From: Paragonimus westermani
Taxonomy: Eukaryota > Platyhelminthes > Trematoda > Plagiorchiida > Troglotrematidae
NCBI GenBank assembly: GCA_008508345.1
Contig: QNGE01003589.1
Span: 16,550 to 80,549, forward strand
Reading direction: 5' to 3'
DNA length: 64,000 nt
A model generated the notes under the pieces. It did no database searches and was not told where the DNA came from. It was given only the letters and a program-made list of their open reading frames with translations. The translations under genes were made by a program, and so were the position numbers. Shown piece by piece: positions 31,600 to 43,761 of this stretch; the stretch's first letter is position 1, and the number at the start of each line of letters is the position of its first letter.

Positions 31600-31880
31600 G
31601 TGCAGTTGATGACGCGTGGCAGTGAAAACCGTAAGAAAGCTGTCTCGCTGATGACGCCTTGCTGTCACTTGCAGCTAGGTTGTTTGTATGCAAGGTGTAG
31701 GCACCTTGATGTTGAATGTTCGAATATGGACGTAGTCATTTTCAGTAGTTAGGTCCCTTCCCGTCCCCTTTTTTTCCCATTCTCTCTCTTTCCATATAGG
31801 GTTTGCTGTTTTTTCATGGTTGTGTGGCAGTTAAGCATAGGTGTGAACCACTGATGTATTTCTGTCTATGATGATGGACT
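31600..31880 (+). repeat. 3'UTR of RTE-like element A, paired with 33870-34142
   Basis: This stretch aligns by eye with 33870-34142: shared blocks include TGATGACGCCTT, GTGTAGGCAC, CCTTTCCCGTCC, GGGTTTG, and GTGTGGCAGTTAAGCAT. Both end near short ATGATG-type repeats. They are the non-coding 3' ends of two copies of one RTE-like family. Confidence 0.85.
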
Positions 31881-32261
31881 CAAATCTCACAGGCCATTCA
31901 TGAAACACGTACTGTAGAATGTGGCACGGGGGTACACGTGTTGAACGGACATTCGATCTCGGAGAAGTCCCTGGAGTTGTTGGAAGCCAGAAGGAACATT
32001 CATCTTGGTAGTTCACACAACAAGTCTAGAAGAGATATTCTTAGGAAACTGAGACAAATTTTAAAGGCTTGTTTAGTGAAAAAAGCTAAGGAAATGGAAA
32101 TCCGGCAAACATTTTCAGTTGATACGTGCCACTGGTCCTAGACGAGCGTCTGTAAATGAAGCTATCAGCGAGACAGACGACACATGTATAATAAGTCGAG
32201 AAGGTTAGAGCGGTGGGTGAAACACATTGATCGTTAAATTAACTGACCCCCTGCCTCTACT

Positions 32262-33146
32262 GTGGTGTTGCCACAAATTCGTACTGTAACACCTTGGTGG
32301 GTAGATTTGGAGCCACCCAGTATAACTGGGGTCCGCAATTGCATTTCGACCCTCATGCGTACTATGGCTGTTGGTCCAGGTGATCTCGTGCTGGCACTTT
32401 TCAGGTGTGGAAAGGCGTTAGTAGAGGCCTTGAAACAGCTGTTCCAACTTGTGTGGATGCCGGAGACCATCCCTCTGTGCTTGGGTCACGCGTTAATAGT
32501 TTCTATATTCAAGAAAGGAGTCTAGGGTTATTGCGAAAACCATAGAGGAGTTAGTTTAATGCCGGTTGTTATAAGGGTTCTAGTATCCATCATACTTCGT
32601 CAACTCACTGCATTTCGGGAGGTAAACATCATGGAAGTACAGGCAAAGTTTCGCTCTGGGCGGATATATATATATCACACTTTTCTCTTCATCAAATTCT
32701 GAAGCAGTGCTCTGTGAACAGCCGCCGTATTCCTCGACTACGAAGTTACGTTCGTTTCGATGGATTGATCTACACTTTTAAGGTCGCTTAAACACAGGGG
32801 TACACCGACCAAGTATGTGAACATACTGTCCGTGCTTTATCCCCATACTTCAGCTCAGGTTAAAGTTTACGGGGAACTATCTGACAGTTTTAGCACCATG
32901 AGCGGCGTACGTCAAGGCTGTCCGCTCTCATCATTTTTGTTTAATTTCATCATAGACGAAATAATGGAGGATTGTCTCCGGCATTCTCAAGATGCCGGCG
33001 TGGATCTCCTACCTGGTGAGAGACTGACTAATCTTGATTATACTGACAGCAAGGGATTGCTGTTTGACAGCTATCAGACCGTACAAACAACGCTAAATGT
33101 TATTTTGTGTTCTGCCAAATGCTTCGGAATGCACTTTGCAACCTGA
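32262..33146 (+). pseudogene. RTE-like element B: reverse transcriptase remnant
   Basis: The frame at 32262-32525 reads the N-terminal RT block, with LFQLVWMPETIPLCLGHALI followed by SIFKKGV, the counterpart of LFQ.IW..E..P..W....IVPIFKKG. After a stop it continues ENHRGVSLMPV. The central catalytic block is lost near a short (TA)n run at about 32664. The frame at 32817-33146 resumes with SGVRQGCPLSSFLFNFIIDE and GVDLLPGERLTNLDYTDSKG. The catalytic YADD is YTDS, so an essential Asp is lost. The element is inactive. Confidence 0.85.
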
Positions 33147-33429
33147 AAATGTAAAGTGGTCTTGCAGGACTGCTGTGATCACGTTGATTTAATGTTGGAT
33201 AATGAATTCGCGGGTTTTTGTACTTAGGTGGCTGCATCAGCGGCGGCGGAGGTGTAGGGAATGGAGTAGAAATGCGTATCTCTAAAGTTACGGCTATATT
33301 AGGTAAATTGGGAGCAACTCTGGTAGTAGGGACGTGTCTCTCTGAGGCTCAAGGATGGCGTATATCAGACAACAATGAGGACTATTACTTTACGGTAGCG
33401 AAACTTAGCCGCTTAGGATGGAGGACGTG

Positions 33430-33870
33430 AAACGTCGTCAGGTATTTGACCATCGACGTCTATCTTCAGTCGATCGTGTCGAGTGGCACTAGCAAGTAAA
33501 CAATGAAGAGGTTTGGAGGTGATTATTTGGCACTGGTTGTCAAACGAGGTTTTTGTCCACTCCATACATTTTCACGGACTTAGATGGTTAGATCATGCAT
33601 TAAAGAGGCCACCTAGTCGCCTGCCACATCGTGCACTCTTTGGCGACGCTGCGGCCGACTGGCGCAAAGTTCGGGGTGGATAGGTGATAACCTGGCGTGG
33701 GCAAATGAAATTGTTCACGAATGGGTTGGTCACTATAAATCGGGTTCGTCTTCCGGGCTGGAGACCACTCGACTTACAGAGTCGGTGGCTGCAAACGTCG
33801 GATGAGATGGTGGCTTGTTGAGCTCAGTGACCTGAACGTTGTCATTGTTTGGTCGAGTTGTCTATGAAGT
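33430..33870 (+). pseudogene. RTE-like element B: frameshifted C-terminus
   Basis: The bases parallel the C-terminal ORF of element A, with blocks such as GGTATTTGACCATCGACGTC (compare 31166-31187) and RLRWLDH.., but stops and frame changes break the reading. The segment ends at CGAGTTGTCTATGAAGTGAG, matching element A's CGAATTGTCTGTGAGGTGAG. Confidence 0.75.
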
Positions 33871-34230
33871 GAGTGCACTTAATGACGCGGGGCAGGAAGC
33901 TTTCTTATTGATGACGCCTTACTTCCACCCATAGCTCGCTTTGTTTGCGGAGTGTAGGCACATTGATGTATGTTTGAATGTAGGCGTGGTTATTTTTGGT
34001 AGTTATGTCCTTTCCCGTCCTCTCTTTTTCTTCTCTTCCTACACAGGGTTTGTTTGTATTCTTCTTCATGGCTGTGTGGCAGTTAAGCATTAGTGAGAAC
34101 TGCTGATTTATTGCTATCTGTAATGAATGATGAGGATGATTTTCTAAACATTTGAATGACTTCATATGCAGAAATCAGGAGGCGCCTCCTCATCCTCTCA
34201 TATGCCACTGAGAAGTGGTCAAATCAGCCA

Positions 34231-34557
34231 TCAACATGACACTACCACCTCTAGAAAGAACCACTGAGAGAGAATGTCCGGTATTGGGGTTTTATTAAGT
34301 TTCAATAAATTAGGCTCTGCAGCCATCTCGGTTTCCGACGACTTATCGTCGGGTGCATCATAACTTAGATTACTGGTGAGATCGTCCACAGCTGAACGAG
34401 CTCTCAGGGTAGTTGGGCTGTTCCTCGGAGTGTAGATCCCGTCTGTCAAGCTGCTACCATTAGCTGCAGGTTTGCGTGTAGTAGCTTTGCGAAGACCTTG
34501 TTGTCGGTTTGTGCAACCACAAACAGGGGATAATGGAACCCAATTGTTCTCCGTCAA
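34231..34557 (-). CDS. Possible minus-strand exon, disordered Ser/Thr/Asp-rich tail
   Basis: This minus-strand open frame has a composition unlike its neighbours: rich in Ser, Thr, Pro, Asp, Glu, Ala and Asn and poor in Cys and Phe, for example TDGIYTPRNSPTTLRARSAV and SYDAPDDKSSETEMAAEPN. This is typical of a disordered protein tail and unusual for a chance ORF here. It would end at a TGA at 34231. Possible acceptors lie inside the frame (CTGCAG or TAGCAG near 34455-34470). I recognise no domain. It lies immediately beyond the 3' end of RTE-like element B. It may be a last exon of a minus-strand gene, or chance. Confidence 0.3.
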   Translation of the reverse strand: MTENNWVPLSPVCGCTNRQQGLRKATTRKPAANGSSLTDGIYTPRNSPTTLRARSAVDDLTSNLSYDAPDDKSSETEMAAEPNLLKLNKTPIPDILSQWFFLEVVVSC

Positions 34558-34559
34558 GA

Positions 34560-37500
34560 ATTTTCTTTACCACTCTAGCTTAGTTAGCCAATCAAACGGA
34601 CTGTTCGTAGGTCTGTTTCCGTTCATGGCGGCCTTGAGCGTAATCGGACTCGGGATTCAAATGCCATCCGTTCACAAACTATGTCGAATTAGCAGAAACC
34701 CAGCCGTGTCGTATTCATAGTGGTCCTGCTGAGTAGACCTCTCTGCTGGAGGTTCCCATGACTGCTGTGATTGAATAAGACTATGTGAACCGCGCTTAGA
34801 ATTTATCACAGCAGAGATTTCATTTGTTATGCTGACTGGACTATTTTTCACTGTTGTTCGCTCTTCAGCTTTGCTCTAAAAATACCGTAGAAGTTTGTCG
34901 AGTGGGGATTGTAGCTTCATCAGATTGCTCATACGTAGTTGAATTTCAAGTTCACCTTACTAGTGCATTATAGAAGAACTAGTTTCAGTTCTGTTAGGCT
35001 CCTACTGCAATCACTCAGTGCGGCTACCGAGGATGCGTCTCAAGATTTTGGTTGGATTTTCGAATTTCGGTAGACTCAGTCGGTACGAGAGAGTGAACGC
35101 GGTCAGATGGAATCATTCATGCTGAGTTTACCCACCCCGTTTTGCTGGACCGACCGTTGTAGACCCACTACGACTTGGCTCTCGATCGTGTTAGTTTTAT
35201 CCGCTCCGGCTTGCTGTTTGTTACTTTGGCGTTGACCGACTGTAGTGCACTGAGAGTATTTCCAGCCTCCAGTTCTGGTTTTAAATTCACTATTCTTGAC
35301 TATCGCTATTTTGTGTGTTAGTCCTAAAAATACCGACCCAGGTTTATTTGAAGCAAGGTGGATACCTACACGGCGTTAATGGGCGTAAAGTTGCAAGAAA
35401 TGTGCTTGTGCCATTTGTTGCTTGACCATCTGTGTTCCCGGAAATTAGTGCAGGAGTATGTGAGGCTAACGAGACTGAGCTCACCATTTGCCACCTACTT
35501 CAGGTCTCTTTGCTTCAGCCAAATGCTTTCGATTGTGTTGATCCAAAGACGTGCGTTTGCATACCGAATTTTGTTAACGCAATCTAGAATGTTTGGCGAA
35601 ATGTCTGCACGTTGGTGAACGTCTCTCAAAAGGACCTTCAGCTATAGGTGTTTGATTGAGTTGCCCGTTACAGATGGATAACTAGGGAAGCGGGACAGGG
35701 GAAACGGTCTTACGTTTATTTCCAACATAGTTGTCTACTCCTAGAGCTTAATAGGTCGGTATTAAGTGGTTGACACTTAATAGGTTTTTAATACCTAATT
35801 TCCCCTCCCTAACTTCTACTTGTAAGCTGCAGAGTTCTCTCACGGTTTGCAGTCAGGCGTCTGTATTAATTAATTGTGTGTTCTCATTGTTTGTCTAACA
35901 ATGAAACCGAATACATTCTAACTGATTGAAAACCTAGATGTTCATGTTACACATCCACGTGTTTTCAACAGTGGTTTATGTCGCTGTTTAATTCCAGAAT
36001 CCTTTGAGTTGTTTCAATAATACCACTGGCTAAGTGGACTTTCGTCATGGTTGTTTCTGTTTTCTTCATAGTCGCAACCCATCGAGCTGCATCATCCTCA
36101 GTCATCAACAAAACCAAGCATTGTGATGCTTACGATTATCGATTGTCATGAGCGCAATTGCGATTGGTGCAAATCAATGCATGATACGCACATACATTGT
36201 TACGCACATACATACAATATTACTATGATCCATTCCACATAGTGCAATAAGGACTGTCATTCTGTCAATACAACTAGAAGTCAGCCTTGAATCCATATTC
36301 ATTTGTTTATTTCAAGAATCAGCCTGCCGATCTATTTACCACTTGGTGAAGATTCTGGTACTTTGAATTCTAGCTCTGTTGGTTTATTCCGGGTTCGCTT
36401 ACTGGTCATGAAAACAACTTACTTGACTAGATTTATCAGATTCTCCTTCCGGCAGAAATCCCGTTTTCTTATTTGTTGGATCGTTCTATGACTTACGTTT
36501 TCGGCTACCTTGCTTTCTGATCGTTATGTTACGAAAACGTAGTGAAATTAAGCAAGGTTGAACTTCCGCGTATTTATTATTGATGCGAATCGAACAAATT
36601 TTCCGTGAGAATGCATTCTTATTTGAGTTGTGTGTCCTAAGTTCCAAGAAATGCGATTTTATTTGCGATTTGTACTGCTGCTTCAGAATATTCAAATATT
36701 CAACACTGATTAATCAATTGAGTGGACGCTTTCGCAAATGCGAAAAACTACACTGTATGAACTGCAGTTGCTTGAATTGCTTAGTTGACTTAGGTCAAAA
36801 AATTGAAGCAGTTTTTAACTCGTGGTGAAACAAGAAACAGATACGTACTGCAACAGTGTGCAATTGTGTTCCTGTGACATACGGACACGTCAACGCACAA
36901 CCTGTTTCAGATAATCAAAAATAACATCATTCACCGTAACAGTCTGTTCAGTCAATCAACGAGAAGCCGACCACTAGTTAAGATTAAGCATGATTATTAA
37001 TTGAAATAACGTGCATTATTAAGAGAAATGGTTTATCAATTAGGCCAAAAAATTGAACAAATACGAAACCAGCGAGTTCACCGATGTACGCGGTGCGTTT
37101 CGTCTGACCACAGGTTGCGAACGATTCATTTCACTTTGCGAATAAGAAGGCAAGGAGAAATGTTGGGTCAGAAATTCCGTAGATAGTTCACAGTACGAAT
37201 AATTGCTAAGAAGGGCTCAACGGATATCAGTCTTAAGATCAGAATATGTGAGAAATTTGTTATCGAATCAGTGACGTTTCTTTCCTCGAGCCCTCTTCAT
37301 TTGCTCACATTGAATAGCCCGGAATAGTTGAAAAAAGTGTCGTGATATTTTTCCGTCGGATGGAGGTACAAATAGGGGTGAACGTACTGTTTCTCTGCAG
37401 TTACTCACACATTTTCAACTTATTTAAGCTAGTTGTCTCAAACCAATTGGAGGAACCTTGAACATTAAACGTACACCATGTATGTCATCATACTTTGTAA

Positions 37501-40500
37501 GACTCATATTCTACCTGGGATCCTGAAGCAGACTAATTTACTGTGCACTCACTATAAGTGATCCCAAAAAGCACATTGATCTGCTGACCCATGTAGGTTT
37601 GAGGTGAATGACACAAGTAACTACCAGCAAAGTTACTAGCTACAAAACACTAGCGTGTACAGTTTCTGCATTAGAATGTGTGATCGAGATCAACCGGGTA
37701 TGTATACCTGACGAGTATAAACAATCGCGGAGGGGATAGTGCGCTTTTAATGAATGTTAACCTTCATGCGAACACTGTGGGACACATAATGCGTCTCGTT
37801 CATTGTTAGCCAACAAATGAGAGCATATCTGATTCGACTTCATATTAAGTTGAATTATTCTTCTATTACAATAAAGACCATCGTATAATATCCAGCTATG
37901 AATAACTTCACAAGGTTTGTTTTTCTTTAAAATCCACTCAAAACATTTGAGGTATACATGATTATTTACAGTGCTGGACAAAAATGACCTTACCCAGCAC
38001 TCATCATATACAGTTACTGAAATGATAGTTTGACAATCCCGCTAGCCTCAGTTGAGGGATGGCTACAGATTCCAGTCTGGTCTGATACGTAGGAACTATA
38101 GTTAACAATAATCCAGGAAAAGTTCACTTAGTATAGAAAAAATGGAATCAACGAGAGAACTTGTCTCACGAGGTGAAAATCGAGTCTACTGTTCTAGTGT
38201 CAACATTGCGGAGAAGTGCAGCTTGCAGTACTTTCCTGCATTTTACCCACTGCCACTGAAGCTTTGTGTTTGGTAATGTTTCGTTTCATTTTGTGACGAT
38301 CTTTTTTGGAATTCCACTGCAAGAGCTACACGTTGGTAGAGGCGCCCCAGAACAGTAAAAGTAGTATGCGTGGACGAAATCTGGTTTGTTCAGCTTTTCT
38401 AAATATAAGAGATTCTGTATGGCAGACAAAGTATCTTACATCAACACGGTGAGGTGCGGAGTGGGGAAGAAACCATTGAATCGGACCATCGTAACTGTGC
38501 TAAGGTCCATGCTGACAGACCCACCAACCAAATCGGGTGAGAGACCACTACTTAGGTATGGTTGTACTCCCTATAACGGGAGTGTATACCGTGTGAGTCA
38601 CATGGATCAGCATCATCGCCTCAGGGGTCTCAAACCTATAAACTGTAGGGGATAGCAGTTAAACGTTGAGAACCCATCCAAACTACTGACAGATGGCCAT
38701 GGCTAAAAAACAATATGTACTATTGAATCGGAATGGACAAAGTCAAAAGAAGGACAGTTCCACGATTAAATGTACAAACACGATACCTCCACCAGTTGAG
38801 CACTATAGACAAACAGCTGTCTCAAATGAAGATTTGTAAATTGGAAGACTGGACTCTTTAGATTTAGCCATTGTGCTTGGTCCACATGCTGCTTCCAACT
38901 TTGACGCGCGATAGAGTGGTGTGTAGTAACGTTAGAGAACCGTATAGGACAAAACTCCAAACCGCTTACAGTATCACTGGGTTTTCGGTCACTTTTTCGA
39001 GTTGCATCGTGTGGACTCCGTATCAGCGTTTTCTACCACGTCCGACTTGAACCACCAAGTGATGCTCTGATAAAAGTAGACTGACGCGTTTGCGAGACCG
39101 ATGTGAACGATCTAGTTCAAGAAATTCCTGGAATGACGCTATCTTATCCACACACACTTATGGGCACCCTTCAGTGGCTGAGGTGAAGATTTCCTACGGG
39201 CTATGACTAAATGCCTATAAGTCAGCTCATTTTGAGGACGCTGCCTACATATGAGGTTACCCGCTGCTAGTTGAATTTGTTGAACGAGAAACTATATGGC
39301 ACTCGAACGACTTCCATTGTCTGGCCATTCTTCCAGCGAAGTTTGAGAGGTATTCAGTTATTCAACGGACGACATCACATAATAGACACGTGTCCATCGG
39401 CTGAAACGACATGACTACTGCCAGCCAGGTTATTTTCCCGCCATTGATCGAACAACCGTCAAACAGGGGAGCCCTCCGCGACTCAGGCATCATGAGAAAG
39501 TGTGAATAACACCCGGACGTCTCACATTTCCTAATCGGTTGCTTTACTTAATGCTACCTATAAGATTGCGTATAGCTCAGAACACATAGGAGTTGTAACT
39601 TTATCCACAGCTCCCGATCTTTTATTTCGAATGCATCAAGGTTAGCAATGGACCCGAGTTGGTCCATTAATTGCTGTTAGTCCCACGAGTTCGAGTACTA
39701 CCTATTGATGGAATCATTAAATTGAAACACTCGAGACTAATATTCTGATAAGCAATTAGATTTTTCAACAGTCTCGCTTTAATGAGTTTTCTACGCTCTT
39801 GTTTAGGCACTGATTATCGTCTTTGGTCCTAGAGTGCGCCAAAATCAAATATCTTTCTCGTTTTCAGCTGAATTGGAAATATGAAGTATTTTGCGCTTTT
39901 AACCATGGATTTCTGATGCTTTCCTAACTGGATTGCGTCCGAAACATACAGTCGAACAACCTTTAGACAGGACTTCCTATTTTATCTTAAATACTTACTA
40001 CTTCTGAAAAATCTTCCTCTCTTGTGAGCCAAAATCCCCATCGTCTTATTGAGTCACGTCTGCGCTCTCACCCCATATGAACAGCGGTGTGCGCTAACAG
40101 AATTACGTTTACCCTCTGGTCAACCCGAATTACTAGCAGTCTTCACGATCACAATCCGTCGGGCACCGCTATATCAATGGCGATTTGGCCGTTCTCGAGA
40201 TCTAGGTGGCCCCACAAGTACAATACCTCATTCAACTTTGGAGACATTTTCTTGGGTTGGGTCCTGCTAAGAAATGTTGAAATATTTCGTTTACCTGTTG
40301 ACCTTGCTGTTCATCGGTTTATAGTCCATGATCGAAAACAAGTACTTTATTCATGGATACGGTTTTATTCAACAGCTCATTTTGTTGCATTTTCTTCGAT
40401 AATGCATTGAGTGTCCTGTTGTTTCTGTCGTACATCTTCAGCCAAAATGCTCAGCGCGCTACTCGTTTCTGTTCATCTTTCGCAGTCGTTATCCAGATAC

Positions 40501-40870
40501 CAGGTTCAGATCCCGCCCCATCGTTGAAAACTGTGGTCATCAACTAGACTTTCCGTTCCAGTATTCACTTGCTCGCCAAGTTCAGCGTTTAGGTTTCAAA
40601 CCTTTCATAACCAAAATAGGTGACATAACCAGGGTGTTGGTGTTTAAACGTAGATGTTTGAGATTGGAGTTTAATGGAGTTTGCCGAATGCGTGCTGTTA
40701 TATACGTAAACGATTTGGTCTTTTAACGTGAGTTCTGGTTTACTTCCTTTAGCTTTTGACCTTATGACCAGAGTAAGAGTTTGACCTAGGGTCTGTTCGG
40801 TTGTTTTCTGTTGCCGCTGAGCTTTAATCTGAACTGTAATTGGCGGATCCGTCCTCTTTGAAGAAAGTCA
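34560..40870. other. Intergenic stretch without recognised genes
   Basis: I see no family motif on either strand. A short hairpin (ACTCCC TATAAC GGGAGT) lies at about 38565-38585. A + strand frame at 38386-38655 has no recognised domain. Much of 36-38 kb is AT-rich with only short frames. Confidence 0.5.
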
Positions 40871-40879
40871 ACCGATATG

Positions 40880-41160
40880 TTAGGTCACGGTTCAACAAAA
40901 GCAAAAGAAGGTCAGTCAGACTTTCAGACTGATGTTCATCACTGCACGAACTGACCAATCAGGAGTTCAGATGAAACAGGAATTAACCAATCAGAATCCA
41001 GACCTAAAATTCAACTCACTTCCCTATATAACAACAGGCATTCAATGAACTAAGTCAACCCTCACACTCAAGCCTATAGGCTAAAACCCTCATACTGATT
41101 ATTTCGCTTTATTTGTTGATGCAACGTTTGTGACCTAAATACGACGCTTGATAAACAGCC
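40880..41160 (+). promoter_or_regulatory. LTR-like promoter block upstream of gypsy remnants
   Basis: The block begins TGTTAGGTCACGG and contains two CCAAT boxes (40955-40959 and 40987-40991). These lie in imperfect repeats (CCAATCAGGAGTTCAGA and CCAATCAGAATCCAGA) exactly 32 bases apart. A TATATAA box follows at 41025-41031. This is a compact RNA polymerase II promoter arrangement, upstream of and in the same orientation as gypsy pol remnants, so it may be the 5' LTR. I find no second copy downstream, no sure 3' boundary and no primer-binding site, so the LTR call is tentative. Confidence 0.4.
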
Positions 41161-42628
41161 GAAAACAGTCAGCTAGTGTTGTTAGCTGTGTTACTATACC
41201 AAGGTCTTGTCTTTCTCTTGAGAGCCTACTTGGTGCTTGAATATTCTTTCGCCATCACGGAATTTCTCCTCTTTGCCTTCTTCATTACCCATTTGTCTCG
41301 TAGTTTTGAAAGAACCGACTCGATTAAGACATCACTTGCGTCAGCTAACATCGTGAATGTTTCATTCGGTTTAGGATTTGTAAAGCATCGTGGTCTGGTG
41401 GCGGTTTTTCATTTTAGTTGGCCGAAAGTCACCTTAGAGTATTTACTGTATGAAAGTTTTCTCTACTTTACTCGCGAATTGAATAGTGGATATAGCCTCT
41501 GAGGGATCTCCCTCATTACCTTCTATTCACGACCGACCATTCCGAGAAAGGTCTTCAGTTGACGCTTCGACGTTGAGGTGGAAAATTCGTGATGGTTTTC
41601 AGCTTGTCTGTTTGAAACCTTCTGTGACCTACTGTAACCAGAGCAGATGATAGAACTTCGGCAGGTTCGGCGTTCCATATTGTTTATTCTCGGATGAGTT
41701 TCATCGATTCACTTCAAAACTCGTTTTAAGATTTCCGTAGGTCCAAACGTTGTGTTCCGGATTACAGCGTCCTTCTGTACTGTTTACTCACAATGGGAAA
41801 TATCAGACTTCTAGAGATGACTGAAGAGTTTGCAGCTACCAAGTTAGATGATATTGTTGATTTTCGCTACTTCTGACTTAATCAACCTGCTTATGTATAA
41901 TTTGCGTCTCGGAGCTAAACCGCAACTCGCGACGTGTCTCCTAATTTGACACGTGACTTTCTCCGTACACTCTGTTTTCAAGAGTCATTGACGGTACACG
42001 TGGTCAACGTACTGAATGTTTGTCTTCATTATCGTAAGATTTTGACAGAGAGAAGCATAATGGGTTTTATTCGTTTGGATTTTTACAAATGGTGACCTCA
42101 TAGAACTCGAACGAATTGTCTTACTTCATCACTTCTGGTGACTCAGTTCTACATTATTATCTCGCCCTGCTAGGTCATATTGATTCTAACATTTCCTATC
42201 AGGCCGTTTGTTTCTACTGGCTATGGTGTTCATTCATATAGGCATATCCGATAAGGCCAAGATCTTTTGAATGCCATATGGTAGCTGAATCGCTGATAGT
42301 CTAACCATTCGAAGAGATTGGTTATGTGGAGTACTCTAACACATCGAAGTTGACGTCTCTAAGTCAGCAGAAGTTTTAGAATTATGGACCGAAGTTGAAA
42401 CTCTGCTCTGCAATTTTACTGGACATTCTAAACGCAAAGTACCACAGACCAAGAGACGGCCACTGGTGGTATCATTGACGTTTTCGTATCCGTTCCAACA
42501 GTTTCACTAAACAGTGCGCATAACGGCCAACCAAACACGGTAATTTCAATGACGACCCGTAGCGGTGATTAACGTAATCGAAGTTGCATCTTGTCAACCC
42601 ATTTTGTACAGGATGTAGAAAATGAAGC

Positions 42629-42958
42629 ATGTTCCTGGTTTTTACCGACGTGCAAGTTGGCACGTCTCCGTTTACAGTGGACGAGGTATCAAACACCCAC
42701 AGCTCACAGTTCCGTGCCACCAACCAAAACCCTACAGCTACTTACAAGCAACGCTTGTTAACCTTTGACTCGAGCCTCCGGTGGATACTCCGTTGGATGT
42801 TTACAAATGCCGAGGTAAATTTTATCAGAAGCTGCATCGATTGTATGCGATATTTTGAACTTCTAGTTGACGTGCTACGCCGTAAGCCAATCAGTTACAA
42901 TTTTTTGCTAAGCATATACTGCAAACACACATCAGTCGCGATCATAACCCTCATTTAA
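42629..42958 (+). pseudogene. Gypsy-type LTR retrotransposon, protease region remnant
   Basis: The frame shows ATNQNPTATYKQRLLTFDSS, then LRWILRWMFTNAEV and DCMRYFELLVDVLRRK. These match the ordered blocks after the protease active site in CsRn1-type gypsy pol (usually A.NG..I.TYG.R.L.LDLGLRR.F.W.F..ADV...I.GADFL..F.LLVD...). The active-site DTG is not present: the equivalent stretch reads FTVDEV. The copy is inactive. Confidence 0.75.
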
Positions 42959-43040
42959 TCCCAACCTGCAACCCTTATAATTCTGCAACTTAGTCGCACA
43001 TAAATCTACATTCCATCATCGACTTCTAATCCCACTCGTC

Positions 43041-43480
43041 ACATCCACACCAACGGGGTTCCCGTGCTAGATACGGCCCAGCCGGCTGGCACCTGATAAC
43101 CTATGACTCACTAGGACAAAATTTAAACACAAGCTTGAACTCTGAATGATGAACCGCTTCGACAGTCCATGGGCTTCACCACTAGATTTGGTCCCAACAC
43201 AGTCAGGCGACAGATGTCCTTGAGTTGATTACACAGAGGGGAGCAAGCATCCGTCTCCGACAAGTACCGACCTATTCAAGATTTGACTACATATTTACAT
43301 GGGAGAACCATTTTTGTAAGACATACTTGTGTATGCATTTCTCAAGATTTCGATTGCAAGAATTATATAATGGATGGCATGAAACGGTTTGTGCTCAAGC
43401 AGATTTCGTTGCACCTTTACTAGCCAAATGTACGAAATTCCAAACCACAAAATAAACACAAAAAGGTGAGAGACAAAAAC
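43041..43480 (+). pseudogene. Gypsy-type reverse transcriptase, N-terminal fragment
   Basis: Broken frames read TNGVPVLDTAQPAGT (usually T.G.PV..R.RRL.P), and at about 43257-43320 SDKYRPIQDLTTYLHGRTIF (usually PD.YP.PHIQDFT..LHG.TIFSK). Catalytic blocks beyond this are not readable. Confidence 0.7.
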
Positions 43481-43761
43481 ATTCCGTTTGCAAACAGGCA
43501 CTACCAATGCATTTCGTTTACAGTAAGAACCGATCGAATTACGGCTAAATAAACCTGAGCACAAATCACGTCACGTCAACCATTGATCTGTTTCATTCAA
43601 CTTTTCAACGGGAAGTGGTTGCCTCGAAAGACGAACCATTCCTTTGACGTTTTCGAATTCCTTAGAATGCTGTTTGATGTGACCAGTGCAGCTCAAGATT
43701 TTTAAAGCTTCACTGGTGAAGTTACAGGGAGTTTGCATTTTACCAAACCTCTGCTTGGATG

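Larger units (their letters stand above)
30250..31880 (+). mobile_element. RTE-like element A, deleted: endonuclease parts, C-terminus, 3'UTR
   Basis: The left part (about 30465-30600) reads NIGAFKFRRLKQIGQQTALA and then a CC.S..RIQD block, the N-terminus of an RTE/SR2-type endonuclease. At 30778 it jumps to HIAVSYKWRDSIQDCHSYWS and DSDHVMV, the end of that domain. The RT domain is absent; from about 31020 the C-terminal region follows (see 31153-31599), then a 3'UTR that is clearly homologous to that of element B. Two internal deletions, of the central endonuclease and of the RT, make it non-autonomous. Start and end are approximate. Confidence 0.75.
31938..34142 (+). mobile_element. RTE-like element B, 5'-truncated: linker, RT, C-terminus, 3'UTR
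   Basis: Element B lies about 60 bases after element A in the same orientation. Its first readable block (31938-32141) is the linker after the endonuclease (EARRNIHLGSSHNKSRRDI, KAKEMEIRQTF). The RT follows in pieces (32262-33146), then KCKVVLQD, YLGGCISGGGG, and a frameshifted C-terminus to about 33865, and a 3'UTR to 34142. It lacks the endonuclease, as expected of a 5'-truncated insertion. Confidence 0.85.

Noticed and set aside
40490..40525. B-box-like GGTTCAGATCCCG as a tRNA 3' half
   Set aside because: No A box or cloverleaf stems can be found upstream at tRNA spacing.
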